A stretch of 10,560 nt of DNA from JAAEQG01 sp023133475 (GCA_030631415.1 DAOVLE010000185.1:1-10560), one strand, 5' to 3'. Numbered from the stretch's first letter, positions 1 to 6,718 are shown. The notes: generated by a model not told the origin, from the sequence alone. A program made the numbers and translations.

Positions 1-26
1 CTCGGAATCATCGTTGTAAACTTCCG

Positions 27-118
27 CTAGCGCGACGGAATGCCTGAGATTGCCACCTTGCCCCAGGGTTCGCTGCGCTTCACCCTGGGCTATATTCTGT
101 CGCCCCCAATGGGGGCTC
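27..118 (+). repeat. REP-like palindromic element, left copy
   Basis: This non-coding element has two hairpins. The first has 8-base arms CCCAGGGT (62-69) and ACCCTGGG (82-89) around a 12-base loop. The second has GCCCCC (102-107) and GGGGGC (111-116) around AAT. A diverged copy lies in inverted orientation at 10383-10461: CTAGCGCGACGG, a TTGCC-ACCTT/GCCTT block, the CCCAGGG-type hairpin and the CCCCCAA block occur in the same order on the other strand. Two copies in 10.5 kb with palindromic structure suggest a dispersed REP/MITE-like family. No transposase is present in the window. The mobility mechanism is unknown. Confidence 0.65.
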
Positions 119-172
119 TCGGAAAAAGGACGCCGGCGATGGCATAGGCGTCACCTCTGATATCCTCTCCCT

Positions 173-208
173 GTTGCCTTGTTGCCTTTTGCCTCTTGCC
201 TCCTGCCT
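173..208 (+). repeat. Heptamer array, TGCCT word, five units
   Basis: Five 7-base units ending in TGCCT are seen: GTTGCCT (173-179), then after one extra base GTTGCCT (181-187), TTTGCCT, CTTGCCT and CCTGCCT (202-208). The period is 7, so it does not preserve a reading frame, and the array lies in a gene-free stretch. It resembles the short tandem heptanucleotide repeats described from cyanobacterial genomes, but I cannot establish that they are related. Other arrays with a 7-base period and different words lie in later spacers of this locus. Confidence 0.7.
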
Positions 209-253
209 TTACACCACGGGTTTACTGAATGTATACCCTTGGGCTTTGGGCCT

Positions 254-298
254 GAATGGTGGGTTCCACCTCGCTCCGCGAGGTTCCAGCCGCCCTAC
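254..298 (+). repeat. Dispersed hairpin repeat, copy 1
   Basis: This 45-base element matches 2266-2310 with two mismatches; the first 35 bases are identical. The core is a stem ACCTCGC/GCGAGGT closed by TCC. In copy 2 an outer stem GGTGGG/CCCACC adds a second tier, which is weaker here because both mismatches fall in that arm. It is non-coding and lies between the heptamer array and a G/T-rich tract. It is probably one member of a genome-wide palindromic repeat family. Confidence 0.7.
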
Positions 299-679
299 TA
301 TCGGCGGTTTTGGATTGTGGAGGTTTTTTGGTGGTTTTGTTTGCTTGGGTGTGGTTTGTTTCGTACATAGAAAGTGTCGCTTGACGCATCATTGCTGAAG
401 AAAATTAAAACGAGCGACGCAAGCAGGGGGATGCCGCCAAGGTTCGATAAGCGGCGGCGGAAAACAACGGGGTTGAATGATTCGATTCAACCAGATTCAC
501 CGAGCGCAGCCCACTCGCAAGGGCGAGGGATGGCCGGCAGACGGATAGGCCGGTGGATTGCTCGTGCCCCTCGGAGGTTCGAGTCGTAAAGAATGTGTGC
601 CTGGCTAACGGATGGGTCACGGTGCGAAACGATTCCGCAGAGGCTCGATGGGCCTCGCAAACCTAGAGGGAGTTTTGTT
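299..679 (+). promoter_or_regulatory. Gene-free flp upstream region and candidate structured leader
   Basis: There is no convincing gene in this stretch. Bases 301-360 are 55/60 G or T, a strand-asymmetric low-complexity tract. From about 410 to 660 there are several possible RNA hairpins: GCCGCC with GGCGGC near 433-460, GGTTGAAT (471-478) with ATTCAACC (485-492) around a 6-base loop, CCGGC (534-538) with GCCGG (549-553), and GAGGC (640-644) with GCCTC (652-656). The last lies just upstream of the flp Shine-Dalgarno AGGGAG (667-672). If transcription starts near 415, flp would have a leader of about 265 bases, which could control pilin expression or mRNA stability. The leader and its function are inferences from sequence only. 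Confidence 0.35.
381..409 (+). promoter_or_regulatory. Weak candidate sigma70-type promoter for flp
   Basis: TTGACG (381-386) matches the -35 consensus at five of six positions. It is followed by a 17-base spacer and ATTAAA (404-409), which matches the -10 consensus at only three positions. The position just before the hairpin-rich leader of flp is suggestive. No transcription data are available, and promoters of the likely host phylum are poorly defined, so this is a weak call. Confidence 0.22.
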
Positions 680-844
680 ATGTTGAATCGCGTGAAGAGT
701 TTTCTCAAGTCCGAGGATGGCCCGACCGCAACTGAGTATGCCGTCATGCTGGCATTGATTATTGTGGTCTGCATCGCCACTGTCACGACTATCGGCACCA
801 AGGCGAACACGCAGTTCGGAAAGGTCGATACCGCGCTGACTTAG
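680..844 (+). CDS. flp: Flp-type pilin (major Tad pilus subunit)
   Basis: This is a 54-residue type IVb pilin of the Flp family, the subunit expected to polymerise into the Tad pilus. A short charged leader (MLNRVKSFLKSEDG) ends at Gly14, followed by PTATEYAVMLALIIVV, which puts the conserved Glu at +5 (Glu19) and Tyr at +6 of the mature protein, ahead of a hydrophobic helix at about 21-40. Cleavage after Gly14 by the TadV peptidase encoded next would give a mature pilin of about 40 residues, typical of the family. A longer in-frame ORF begins at 593, but the ATG at 680 has AGGGAG seven bases upstream and gives the normal pilin length, so it is chosen. The gene stands apart from tadV by 237 bases, as is often seen where the pilin is made in excess. 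Confidence 0.93.
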   Translation: MLNRVKSFLKSEDGPTATEYAVMLALIIVVCIATVTTIGTKANTQFGKVDTALT

Positions 845-946
845 TAAAGCGGTGACTCAGAGGTGCCAGACAACCGGGGGGCCCGCACGCCGCAGCCGGC
901 AGCGGGCGTGATCCGGCGGGGCCTAAGGGGTGGCCGGAGAGAGAGG

Positions 947-977
947 GGCCCGGTTGAGGGATAGAGGTGTCCGGGCC
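947..977 (+). terminator. GC-rich stem-loop between flp and tadV, possible attenuator
   Basis: GGCCCGG (947-953) pairs perfectly with CCGGGCC (971-977) around a 17-base loop, about 100 bases after the flp stop. A second imperfect hairpin (CACGCC near 886 with GGCGTG near 905) precedes it. No T-run follows, so it is not a classical intrinsic terminator. It could protect or partly terminate the flp transcript so that pilin exceeds the assembly proteins. The regulatory role is inference. Confidence 0.28.
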
Positions 978-1068
978 ATGCCCATCGCGGGTGTGGCCCG
1001 GCACCTGATTTTCCCGCATCGGCATCCGGCGGTGTGTTCGGGATTACAACAGCTTCCTTATTGATGCA

Positions 1069-1074
1069 AAGGAG
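1069..1074 (+). promoter_or_regulatory. Shine-Dalgarno that fixes the tadV start
   Basis: AAGGAG lies seven bases before the ATG at 1082. Upstream in-frame starts at 1034 (GTG) and 1064 (ATG) have no comparable site and would add 16 or 10 residues to the N-terminus. Confidence 0.7.
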
Positions 1075-1081
1075 CAGATTC

Positions 1082-1636
1082 ATGGACCCGTTTTGGGTAG
1101 TGACCTGCACCATCTTGGTACCCGGGATCCTGTGGGCGTCGTGGATTGATTATTCACAACGCCGGGTCCCTAACTGGCTAAACGCCACGTTAGTGGTCGT
1201 CGGCCTGGTGGTCCAGGCCTATTTTCACGGTTTCGGGGGCGTGACCTCCGGTCTGTTGGGGATGCTGGTGGGCTTCGGCGTGCTTATCATCCCCTGGACC
1301 ATGCACGGCATGGGGGCCGGTGACGTCAAGCTCATGGCAGCGATCGGGGTTTGGTTCGGGCCTTGGATGACGCTGGTGGCCTTTGCCGTCGGTGGAGTGT
1401 TGGGGGGGATCATCGCGATGGTGATGATCGTCTACTCCGGGCGACTGCAAAACGCCTGCGCCAACCTGGGCGTGTTGATGGTCAAAATGCAGAGCCGCGA
1501 CACGGCCTTTGGAGAGTTCGGATCAGCTAAGAGCTTCGCCGCGGGAGGGTCCCAACTGCTTCCCTACGGAGTTCCGCTGACCATCGGCTCCTTGATCGTG
1601 CTCGGCGGCCAAGTTTTCCATTGGTGGGTGTTGTAA
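1082..1636 (+). CDS. tadV: Prepilin peptidase TadV/CpaA (A24 family)
   Basis: This 184-residue polytopic membrane aspartic protease matures Flp prepilin, and probably TadE, at the inner membrane. Both catalytic aspartates of the family are visible: Asp23 in WIDYSQRRVPNWLN, just after the first membrane helix, and Asp81 in the GxGD motif (GMGAGDVKLMAAIG, residues 76-89). Hydrophobic segments lie at about 5-21, 37-49, 57-73, 90-117 and 165-180, and LPYGVP near the C-terminus is another family signature. It lacks the N-terminal methylase domain of PilD, as is normal for the short Tad-type enzymes. The ATG at 1082 is preferred for its strong Shine-Dalgarno site. tadE follows after a single base, so the two are almost certainly cotranscribed. 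I see no missing catalytic residue. Confidence 0.93.
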   Translation: MDPFWVVTCTILVPGILWASWIDYSQRRVPNWLNATLVVVGLVVQAYFHGFGGVTSGLLGMLVGFGVLIIPWTMHGMGAGDVKLMAAIGVWFGPWMTLVAFAVGGVLGGIIAMVMIVYSGRLQNACANLGVLMVKMQSRDTAFGEFGSAKSFAAGGSQLLPYGVPLTIGSLIVLGGQVFHWWVL

Positions 1637-1637
1637 C

Positions 1638-2081
1638 ATGAGAGTTAGAGATGTCCTATCGCGTTATCGGCGACACCGCAAGGCACGCGGAGCGGTGGCT
1701 GTCGAGTTTGCCGTGATCTGTCCCCTGCTGGCTACAATGGTGTTCGGAATCGTGGAATACGGCTATATATTCCTGGTGCAGCAGACCCTCACAAACGCAG
1801 CCCGGGAGGGTTGCCGCGTGGCGGTGCTGCAAACCACTGCCGACGAGGAGCAGATCGAGCAAAGGGTGGCCAAGGTGATGGATGCCGCCGGGGTCACTGA
1901 TTACTCGGTCTCCATCTCGGACACCGATGCCGAGCAAAACGAGATCGAAAGCTACACGATCGAAGTCAGCGTGCCGTACAGTAGTGTGTCGCTGACCGGT
2001 TTTTTCGGGCCTCGGGACAACGACCTCAAGGGAGTGTGCACCATGCGCAAGGAGGGCTGGACGCCACCGGACGATGCTTGA
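1638..2081 (+). CDS. tadE: TadE-like pseudopilin
   Basis: This 147-residue protein has the TadE signature: a basic leader (MRVRDVLSRYRRHRKARG), then Gly18 followed by AVAVEFAVICPLL with Glu23 at +5, then a transmembrane helix to about residue 46 and the block LVQQTLTNAAREGCRVAV. The rest (about 65-147) is a periplasmic domain with beta character. TadE-family proteins are processed by the Tad prepilin peptidase and behave as minor, pilin-like components needed for pilus biogenesis; that role is from the family and not visible here. The start ATG lies one base after the tadV stop, so translational coupling is likely. Only one such protein is encoded in the window; many tad loci also have TadF and/or TadG. 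The gene is followed by a 461-base repeat-rich gap, so it may end its transcription unit. Confidence 0.88.
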   Translation: MRVRDVLSRYRRHRKARGAVAVEFAVICPLLATMVFGIVEYGYIFLVQQTLTNAAREGCRVAVLQTTADEEQIEQRVAKVMDAAGVTDYSVSISDTDAEQNEIESYTIEVSVPYSSVSLTGFFGPRDNDLKGVCTMRKEGWTPPDDA

Positions 2082-2121
2082 CAGCCGTTTTCGGCGAGAG
2101 AGCTTCGATGGATCACCGACA

Positions 2122-2209
2122 CCTGGGTGGCCCACCACTTTAGCGGTGGGGGACGCGAATACTTCACGCGATTCGTGTCCCCCACGGCTAAAGCCATGGG
2201 CCACCCAGG
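2122..2209. repeat. Large imperfect inverted repeat, 39-base arms
   Basis: The left arm 2122-2160 and the right arm 2171-2209 are reverse complements with about five mismatches, around a 10-base loop. The outer 13 bases (CCTGGGTGGCCCA) match perfectly, as do the inner GTGGGGGAC blocks. It would form a very stable cruciform or RNA hairpin 40 bases after the tadE stop. The size and palindromy are those of a MITE or REP-type element. A transcription-termination or mRNA-end role is possible, but there is no T-run. Confidence 0.75.
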
Positions 2210-2265
2210 CCCCTACTGATTGGCTGTGTCTTGCCGTGAAGGCGGGTGGAACCCGCCCTGCAACC

Positions 2266-2310
2266 GAATGGTGGGTTCCACCTCGCTCCGCGAGGTTCCA
2301 CCCACCCTAC
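2266..2310 (+). repeat. Dispersed hairpin repeat, copy 2
   Basis: It matches 254-298 with two mismatches. Here the structure is complete: outer stem GGTGGG (2270-2275) with CCCACC (2301-2306), a small internal loop, inner stem ACCTCGC/GCGAGGT, and terminal loop TCC. It lies between tadE and cpaB, in the same orientation as copy 1. The mismatches against copy 1 fall in the outer right arm. Confidence 0.75.
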
Positions 2311-2542
2311 GCTCTCTCGCCACTGTGCCGAGAACGGGCGCATGACTATTATCGGTAACAGATATGAAGCGAAAACTAAATCCGCATCCACTCTGGTCCG
2401 ATACAAGCACAAGCAACATACAGGGGGCAGGCAAGTGCCGGGGATCAGGGCTTGTCCCCAATGGTCATAAGTGTGAGAACCGGATGGGCGGGCTCAACCG
2501 CACAACGAAACTGAACGACAGCATTGCGGCGCGAGGTTTATC

Positions 2543-3697
2543 ATGAAAAGCAAGGCGGTTATTCCTCTGGTGTTGGGGCTGGTGGTCGGGCTGGCAGCCC
2601 TTAAGCTGGGAGTGGATGCGGTGCAGAAGGCCCAGGGGGGGCAAAAAACCGGTCCGGAGATCGAGGTGGTGGTGACTACCGTGGATGTCGGCGCCACCAT
2701 GGAAATCATGCCCGACGCGGTGGTGGTCAAAAAGACGTTGGATACCCCCCTACTGCCGCCCAACGCCTTCAATAAGATTGAGGATGTTGTCGGGCGGGTG
2801 ACCAGCAAAACGATCGTTGCGGGCACCCCGATAAGCCCCGCTCTGCTGGCTCCGAAGGGCACGATTCCGGGGTTGGGGGTCAAAATTCCCGAGGGCTATC
2901 GGGCGGTCTCGGTCAAGATCGACGAGGTGACCGGGGTGGCCTACCAGTTGTTGCCCAATTCGTTTGTTGACGTTCTGGTGGTGATGGACGTCATGCAAGG
3001 GCGCAAACGTGAGACGATGAGCCGGGTGATCCTGCAAAACATCCAGATCGCCACCGTGGGGCAACTACGCGGTGACCCCAGCGAAGAGTCCAAAGCCGGC
3101 TCCAAACCAGCCAAATCCGTGACCCTGCTGATCAAAGCCGAAGACGTGCCCAAATTGCATCTGGCCCAGACCAAGGGCAAGGTCACCCTGGCGATGCGCG
3201 GTAGCGAGGATGAGTTGATCACCGCCGAGAGCAATGCCCTGGAGCGCGAGCTGCTCGGCGCCAAGCCCGACGAGGAGCCGCAACTCGATACTTCGCAGAT
3301 GCCCAAACCCTCCATGTTGGCTTTGGGGGGCAAATCACCGACGCCCACCTTCCCCAGCGGTGTTGCGTCGATCATGATGCCCGAAGCCCAACCGGAGAAT
3401 CCGCCGTTCACCACCACGGTGATCAATGGGCCTTTGGGGGCGGGTTCGGCAGGGCAGGTTATCCGCGTCACCTATAAAAATGCCAAATCAATGGAGGTTG
3501 TCGAGGTGTCCAAAGGGCGAACCACCGGCGACAGCTCCTCGATGCGTTTTGGGGCTGGTGAGCGTCAGGCCGGCGGGGTCCAGGAGCGAAGCCCATTTAC
3601 CGACCGGGATCGCACCGCCCGACGGCGAGGAGCACGCCGCGATTCGCCGGCGAACCAGGAAGACGAGAAAGAAAGCTTTAAGGAGACAGGTGAATAA
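2543..3697 (+). CDS. cpaB: Flp pilus assembly protein CpaB/RcpC
   Basis: This 384-residue inner-membrane-anchored periplasmic protein of the CpaB/RcpC family is associated with the secretin and its assembly or stability. An N-terminal membrane helix (about 5-27) is followed by a SAF-type domain (about 41-105, with VVGRVTSKTIVAGTPIS) and the CpaB core at about 110-220 (PEGYRAVSVKIDEVTGVAYQ, then LLPNSFVDVLVVMD, and later VTLLIKAEDVPKLHLAQ). From about 240 onwards the protein is Pro/Gly-rich and probably disordered. It ends in a strongly charged tail (about 348-384, RDRTARRRGARRDSPANQED), so it is longer than many family members. One short structured block, QVIRVTYKNAKSMEVVEV, interrupts this region at 305-322. 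The stop codon overlaps the cpaC start by one base (TAATG), so the pair should be translationally coupled. Confidence 0.92.
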   Translation: MKSKAVIPLVLGLVVGLAALKLGVDAVQKAQGGQKTGPEIEVVVTTVDVGATMEIMPDAVVVKKTLDTPLLPPNAFNKIEDVVGRVTSKTIVAGTPISPALLAPKGTIPGLGVKIPEGYRAVSVKIDEVTGVAYQLLPNSFVDVLVVMDVMQGRKRETMSRVILQNIQIATVGQLRGDPSEESKAGSKPAKSVTLLIKAEDVPKLHLAQTKGKVTLAMRGSEDELITAESNALERELLGAKPDEEPQLDTSQMPKPSMLALGGKSPTPTFPSGVASIMMPEAQPENPPFTTTVINGPLGAGSAGQVIRVTYKNAKSMEVVEVSKGRTTGDSSSMRFGAGERQAGGVQERSPFTDRDRTARRRGARRDSPANQEDEKESFKETGE

Positions 3698-5292
3698 TGT
3701 CTCACACATTCAGGGATGAGCAGACGCTAGTGCCCCGAAGGATCGGGGCCATCCAACAGCGCGTGGGTCTTGCCGTTTTGGCGCTATTGATAACCGGGCC
3801 AATGAATGTATCCAGCCCGGCGGCGCGGGCGGAGGAGGAGGGTGCCAAGTCACCACCTATCGGGGCCACACCCTTCACCGCCACCATCACGGACATGCAG
3901 TCCGATACCGAACGAATCGTCATCCCGCGAAATCGGAGCGTCCTGATCGAGATGTCGCATCCGGTGACTGCGGTTCAGGCGGTCTCGGCGGAAATCGTCA
4001 TCGTGCAGTCCATCAAGCCGACCCAGTTCATGATCTCCGGGGCGACCTACGGCGAGACCCAGGTCATCGCCTGGTCCGCAGACGGCAGCCAACACGTCTT
4101 CGAGGTTGCCGTCGAACTCGACCTGGAGGCTTTGTCGGCTGCCTTGCTAAAGATCGACCCTCGCTCGGAGGTGCGGATCACGCCCATTCACGGCAACATC
4201 ATTCTCACGGGCAGTGTGAGCAGTGCCACCGCCGCCGAACGCATGCTCCACGTGGCGGAACTCTTCATGACCCACGGGGACGGGCGTGGGGGGGGCATAG
4301 TGCAGAACCATCTGGAGGTGATGGGCGAACAGCAGGTCCTGTTGCGTTGCACGGTGGCGGAAGTAAACCGCCGGGCCACCCGCGAGTTGGGCATTAACGG
4401 TTTTCTGGCTGGTGACGCCTTCCGCGATGCCTTCGTGATCAACCAACTCGGGGGAATCAACCCGATCGACATCGGGGCAGCCGGCAACGTGAACGTATTA
4501 CAGGACATTCCGTTTCTGACCGGGTCGGCGGGGATTCCACTATCACCAGCCTCGACGCTGTCTCTGGGCTTCCCACGAGTTCAGATGCAGGTGTTTTTGC
4601 GGGCCATGGCGGAAAACTCGCTGATGCGCGTGTTGGCGGAACCCAACCTGGTAGCCATCAGCGGCGAAACTGCCACCTTCCTGGCAGGTGGTGAGTTCCC
4701 ATATCCTGTCCCCCAGGAGCAAAACATTACCATCGAGTTCCGCGAGTTCGGCGTTCGCCTGAACTTTACCCCGGTGGTCCTGCCGAACCAGACGATCCGC
4801 CTGCGAGTGGAACCGGAAATCAGCGCCCTGGACTTCTCCAGCGCCGTGCAGATCGGGGGGACCGTGGTTCCCGGGCTTACCCAGCGAAAAACCCACACCG
4901 TCGTGGAAATCGGCAACGGCCAAACCATTGCCATTGCCGGCTTGCTCAACGAGGAGATTCGAGGGGTAGTCAGCCGCATACCGGGAATTGGGGATGTTCC
5001 GATATTGGGGGCGTTATTCCGCTCGGTGGAATACCACAGGAATCTCACTGAGATGGTCATCCTGGTGACACCGGAGATCATTGCACCGCTCAATCCGGAC
5101 CAGGTCCCGGCGGTTCCGGGGCAGCACCTCAGCTCTCCAAACGACTGGCAACTGTACACGCTGGGCCTGATCGAGGGTGATCCGTTCGAGGGCAACTCCG
5201 CCGCCATGTTCCCGGTGTCACAGCAGACTGAACCGGAAAAGCTGTCCCTGCATGGGCCTTGGGGAGAATCAACGTACAAGGATTTCCGTTGA
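3697..5292 (+). CDS. cpaC: Tad secretin CpaC/RcpA
   Basis: This 531-residue outer-membrane secretin forms the multimeric channel for pilus exit. The N-terminus has a signal peptide with a long n-region, an h-region at about 23-36 and a probable cleavage after AARA (residue 45). A pilus-assembly N-terminal domain follows at about 70-140 (TERIVIPRNRSVLIEMSHPV), then a BON-like domain at about 145-195 (EVRITPIHGNIILTGSVSS). The secretin core follows: EQQVLLRCTVAEVNRR at 211-226, VLAEPNLVAISGETATFLAG at 312-331, FGVRLNFTPVV, and the C-terminal signature RIPGIGDVPILGALFRS at 427-443 followed by TEMVILVTPEII. The C-terminal 70 residues after the barrel look unstructured. AGGAG (3681-3685) lies 11 bases before the ATG, which overlaps the cpaB stop. 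A 223-base gap with repeats follows. Confidence 0.95.
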   Translation: MSHTFRDEQTLVPRRIGAIQQRVGLAVLALLITGPMNVSSPAARAEEEGAKSPPIGATPFTATITDMQSDTERIVIPRNRSVLIEMSHPVTAVQAVSAEIVIVQSIKPTQFMISGATYGETQVIAWSADGSQHVFEVAVELDLEALSAALLKIDPRSEVRITPIHGNIILTGSVSSATAAERMLHVAELFMTHGDGRGGGIVQNHLEVMGEQQVLLRCTVAEVNRRATRELGINGFLAGDAFRDAFVINQLGGINPIDIGAAGNVNVLQDIPFLTGSAGIPLSPASTLSLGFPRVQMQVFLRAMAENSLMRVLAEPNLVAISGETATFLAGGEFPYPVPQEQNITIEFREFGVRLNFTPVVLPNQTIRLRVEPEISALDFSSAVQIGGTVVPGLTQRKTHTVVEIGNGQTIAIAGLLNEEIRGVVSRIPGIGDVPILGALFRSVEYHRNLTEMVILVTPEIIAPLNPDQVPAVPGQHLSSPNDWQLYTLGLIEGDPFEGNSAAMFPVSQQTEPEKLSLHGPWGESTYKDFR

Positions 5293-5327
5293 GGGTTGTG
5301 GTCTGCGGTAAAAAACCTCACGCAACG

Positions 5328-5340
5328 GTAGGGCGGGTTT
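5328..5340 (+). repeat. Short GTAGGGCGGGTTT repeat word, copy 1
   Basis: GTAGGGCGGGTTT is identical to 10271-10283 downstream of tadC. Here the matching AACCCGCC arm is missing, so this may be a broken half of that hairpin element. It lies 36 bases after the cpaC stop. An imperfect hairpin (CGTTGAGG at 5287-5294 with CCTCACGCAACG at 5316-5327) spans the stop codon itself. Confidence 0.45.
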
Positions 5341-5349
5341 TGCTAATAA

Positions 5350-5410
5350 GTCCAAAGTCCCTGGTCCAAGGTCCAAAGTTCCGTTGGTTTCTGGCTTTGG
5401 ACTTTGGACT
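5350..5410. repeat. Heptamer array with inverted arms, GTCC word
   Basis: Four direct 7-base units GTCCAAA, GTCCCTG, GTCCAAG, GTCCAAA (5350-5377) are followed after 18 bases by two inverted units TTTGGAC (5396-5409). The outer arms AGTCCAAAGTCC (5349-5360) and GGACTTTGGACT (5399-5410) are perfect 12-base complements. The array fills the centre of the cpaC-cpaE spacer. The layout of direct heptamers followed by inverted heptamers is the same as in the cpaF-tadB spacer, but the word differs. Confidence 0.7.
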
Positions 5411-5515
5411 CCTCTGCTTGGTGGGATCCACCCGCCTCCCAATTCCTGCCGGACCGCCCGCATTGAATTACCGATATGCCTGCTGAGGAATCGGTGATGA
5501 TCCGGGGGTCGCCTT

Positions 5516-6718
5516 ATGGGACGCGGTGTTCGTGTCGTTCTATTCAACTCAGACGAGTCGGAAGCAATCAGCTTGCGCTCCGCCCTGTTGGCATTAGATG
5601 GGGTGAAGATTGTCGCGGAGGTTGATGAGCCGGTTCTGCTCCCGCAGGTGACCCAACAGATCGCCTCCGACGTACTCGTCGTGCATCTGGACCCCGATCC
5701 CCAGGTGGTGCTGAGCATGGCGGGCGAGGTGGCCCGCTCCAACTCGGACATCACCGTCATCGCGATCTCCGAATGCACTGACGGCCAACTGATCCTGTCC
5801 GCCATGCGGATGGGCATTAAAGAGTTCCTGACCAAACCGCTCGATTCGCAAGAACTCAACGACGCCCTGGAGAGAGTGACTCGGGATAGAGCCGATCGCC
5901 CCATTCAAGGCAAACTGATCACCGTGATCGGCAGTGCCGGAGGCGTGGGGGCAACCTCGCTGTCTATCAACCTGGCAGTGGAGTTGGCCTCCATTGTCGC
6001 CGGGAAGGTGACGGTGGTTGATCTGGACTATCGCTTCGGGCAGGTGGGCACCCTGCTGGATGTGGAACCGACTTACACCATCGCCGACCTGTGCGAAACA
6101 CCGGAGCAGCTCGAGGTGCAGATGATCGAGCGGGCACTGGTCAAGCACTCGACCGGCGTGAAGGTCTTGTGCCGCCCCACGAATTTCGCCGAGGCGGACA
6201 ACATCACCGCAGCCCACTGTGTGGGCGTACTGACCGGGCTGACCGGTATCAACGAGTATGTGGTAGTTGACGGCCCCAGCCGCTTTGACATCGGTGCCAA
6301 GGCGGTTTTCGATCTGGCGGACGTAAACCTGCTGGTTATCCAACTGCTGGTCCCCTGCGTGCGGAGTGCGCGGCGGATGCTCGATGGCATGCGCGAAGCC
6401 GGCTACAACCTCGAACGCACCCACGTGATCTGCAACCGCGTGGGAGGCGACTCCGGAAGCCTTTCCATCGAAGACGTCGAAGCCACCCTGGGAATCGAGG
6501 TCTTTGCCAACATACCGGACGATTGGGCAACCATGAGCAACGCGGCGAATATGGGGGAACCGCTGATTATGGGAGCAGAGAAGAGCAAGGTGCGCCTGGC
6601 GGTGGCTGATCTTGCCGAGCGACTGCACAACCCGTCGTCCGAGACCGATGATAGAGATGGCCAAGAGGGAGCCAGGAAAAGCCGCAGCCTGTTCAGCAAG
6701 ATTTTCAGCGAACCCTAG
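5516..6718 (+). CDS. cpaE: CpaE/TadZ, pseudo-receiver plus MinD-like ATPase
   Basis: This 400-residue cytoplasmic protein is expected to localise the Tad apparatus to its cell position. Residues 5-125 have a response-regulator receiver fold (VRVVLFNSDE, then DVLVVHLDPDP, then MGIKEFLTKPLD). The phospho-acceptor position appears to be His57, not Asp, while the conserved Lys is kept (Lys107), so it is probably not phosphorylated normally. Residues 133-375 are a ParA/MinD-type ATPase domain. The deviant Walker A reads GSAGGVGATS (139-148) and lacks both lysines; the Asp motif VVDLD (167-171) and VVVDGPSRFD are kept. Loss of Walker lysines is known in TadZ proteins. The tail is polar and charged. 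The ATG at 5516 has only a weak upstream G-rich site. A 6-bp hairpin (5470-5475 with 5490-5495) lies just before it. cpaF follows closely. Confidence 0.92.
   Translation: MGRGVRVVLFNSDESEAISLRSALLALDGVKIVAEVDEPVLLPQVTQQIASDVLVVHLDPDPQVVLSMAGEVARSNSDITVIAISECTDGQLILSAMRMGIKEFLTKPLDSQELNDALERVTRDRADRPIQGKLITVIGSAGGVGATSLSINLAVELASIVAGKVTVVDLDYRFGQVGTLLDVEPTYTIADLCETPEQLEVQMIERALVKHSTGVKVLCRPTNFAEADNITAAHCVGVLTGLTGINEYVVVDGPSRFDIGAKAVFDLADVNLLVIQLLVPCVRSARRMLDGMREAGYNLERTHVICNRVGGDSGSLSIEDVEATLGIEVFANIPDDWATMSNAANMGEPLIMGAEKSKVRLAVADLAERLHNPSSETDDRDGQEGARKSRSLFSKIFSEP

Larger units (their letters stand above)
2082..2542 (+). other. Repeat-filled tadE-cpaB gap with no gene
   Basis: These 461 bases have no ORF with a convincing ribosome binding site or a recognisable product. 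They contain a 39-base-arm inverted repeat (2122-2209), a short palindrome GCGGGT/ACCCGC near 2243-2257 and the dispersed hairpin repeat copy at 2266-2310. The last 230 bases have less structure, apart from GGGGA (2440-2444) with TCCCC (2455-2459). A promoter for cpaB-cpaC probably lies in this part, but I could not recognise one. The cpaB start is preceded by a weak GAGG (2533-2536). Confidence 0.5.

Noticed and set aside
405..470. c-di-GMP-I (GEMM) riboswitch suggested by GACGCAAGC
   Set aside because: The CAAACC-type 5' part and the GCCGGGUUGCC-type 3' part are not found, so only a short chance match remains.
374..589. A 71-codon open frame starting with GTG upstream of flp
   Set aside because: There is no Shine-Dalgarno site, the composition is Arg/Ser-rich, and it overlaps the hairpin-rich leader.
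560..590. tRNA-like T-arm motif GGTTCGAGTC
   Set aside because: The flanking bases do not form the T stem, and no acceptor, D or anticodon stem fits around it.
4581..5321. A 246-codon minus-strand open frame antisense to cpaC
   Set aside because: It covers the secretin core in reverse and has Ser/Thr/Arg-rich low-quality composition and no plausible domain.
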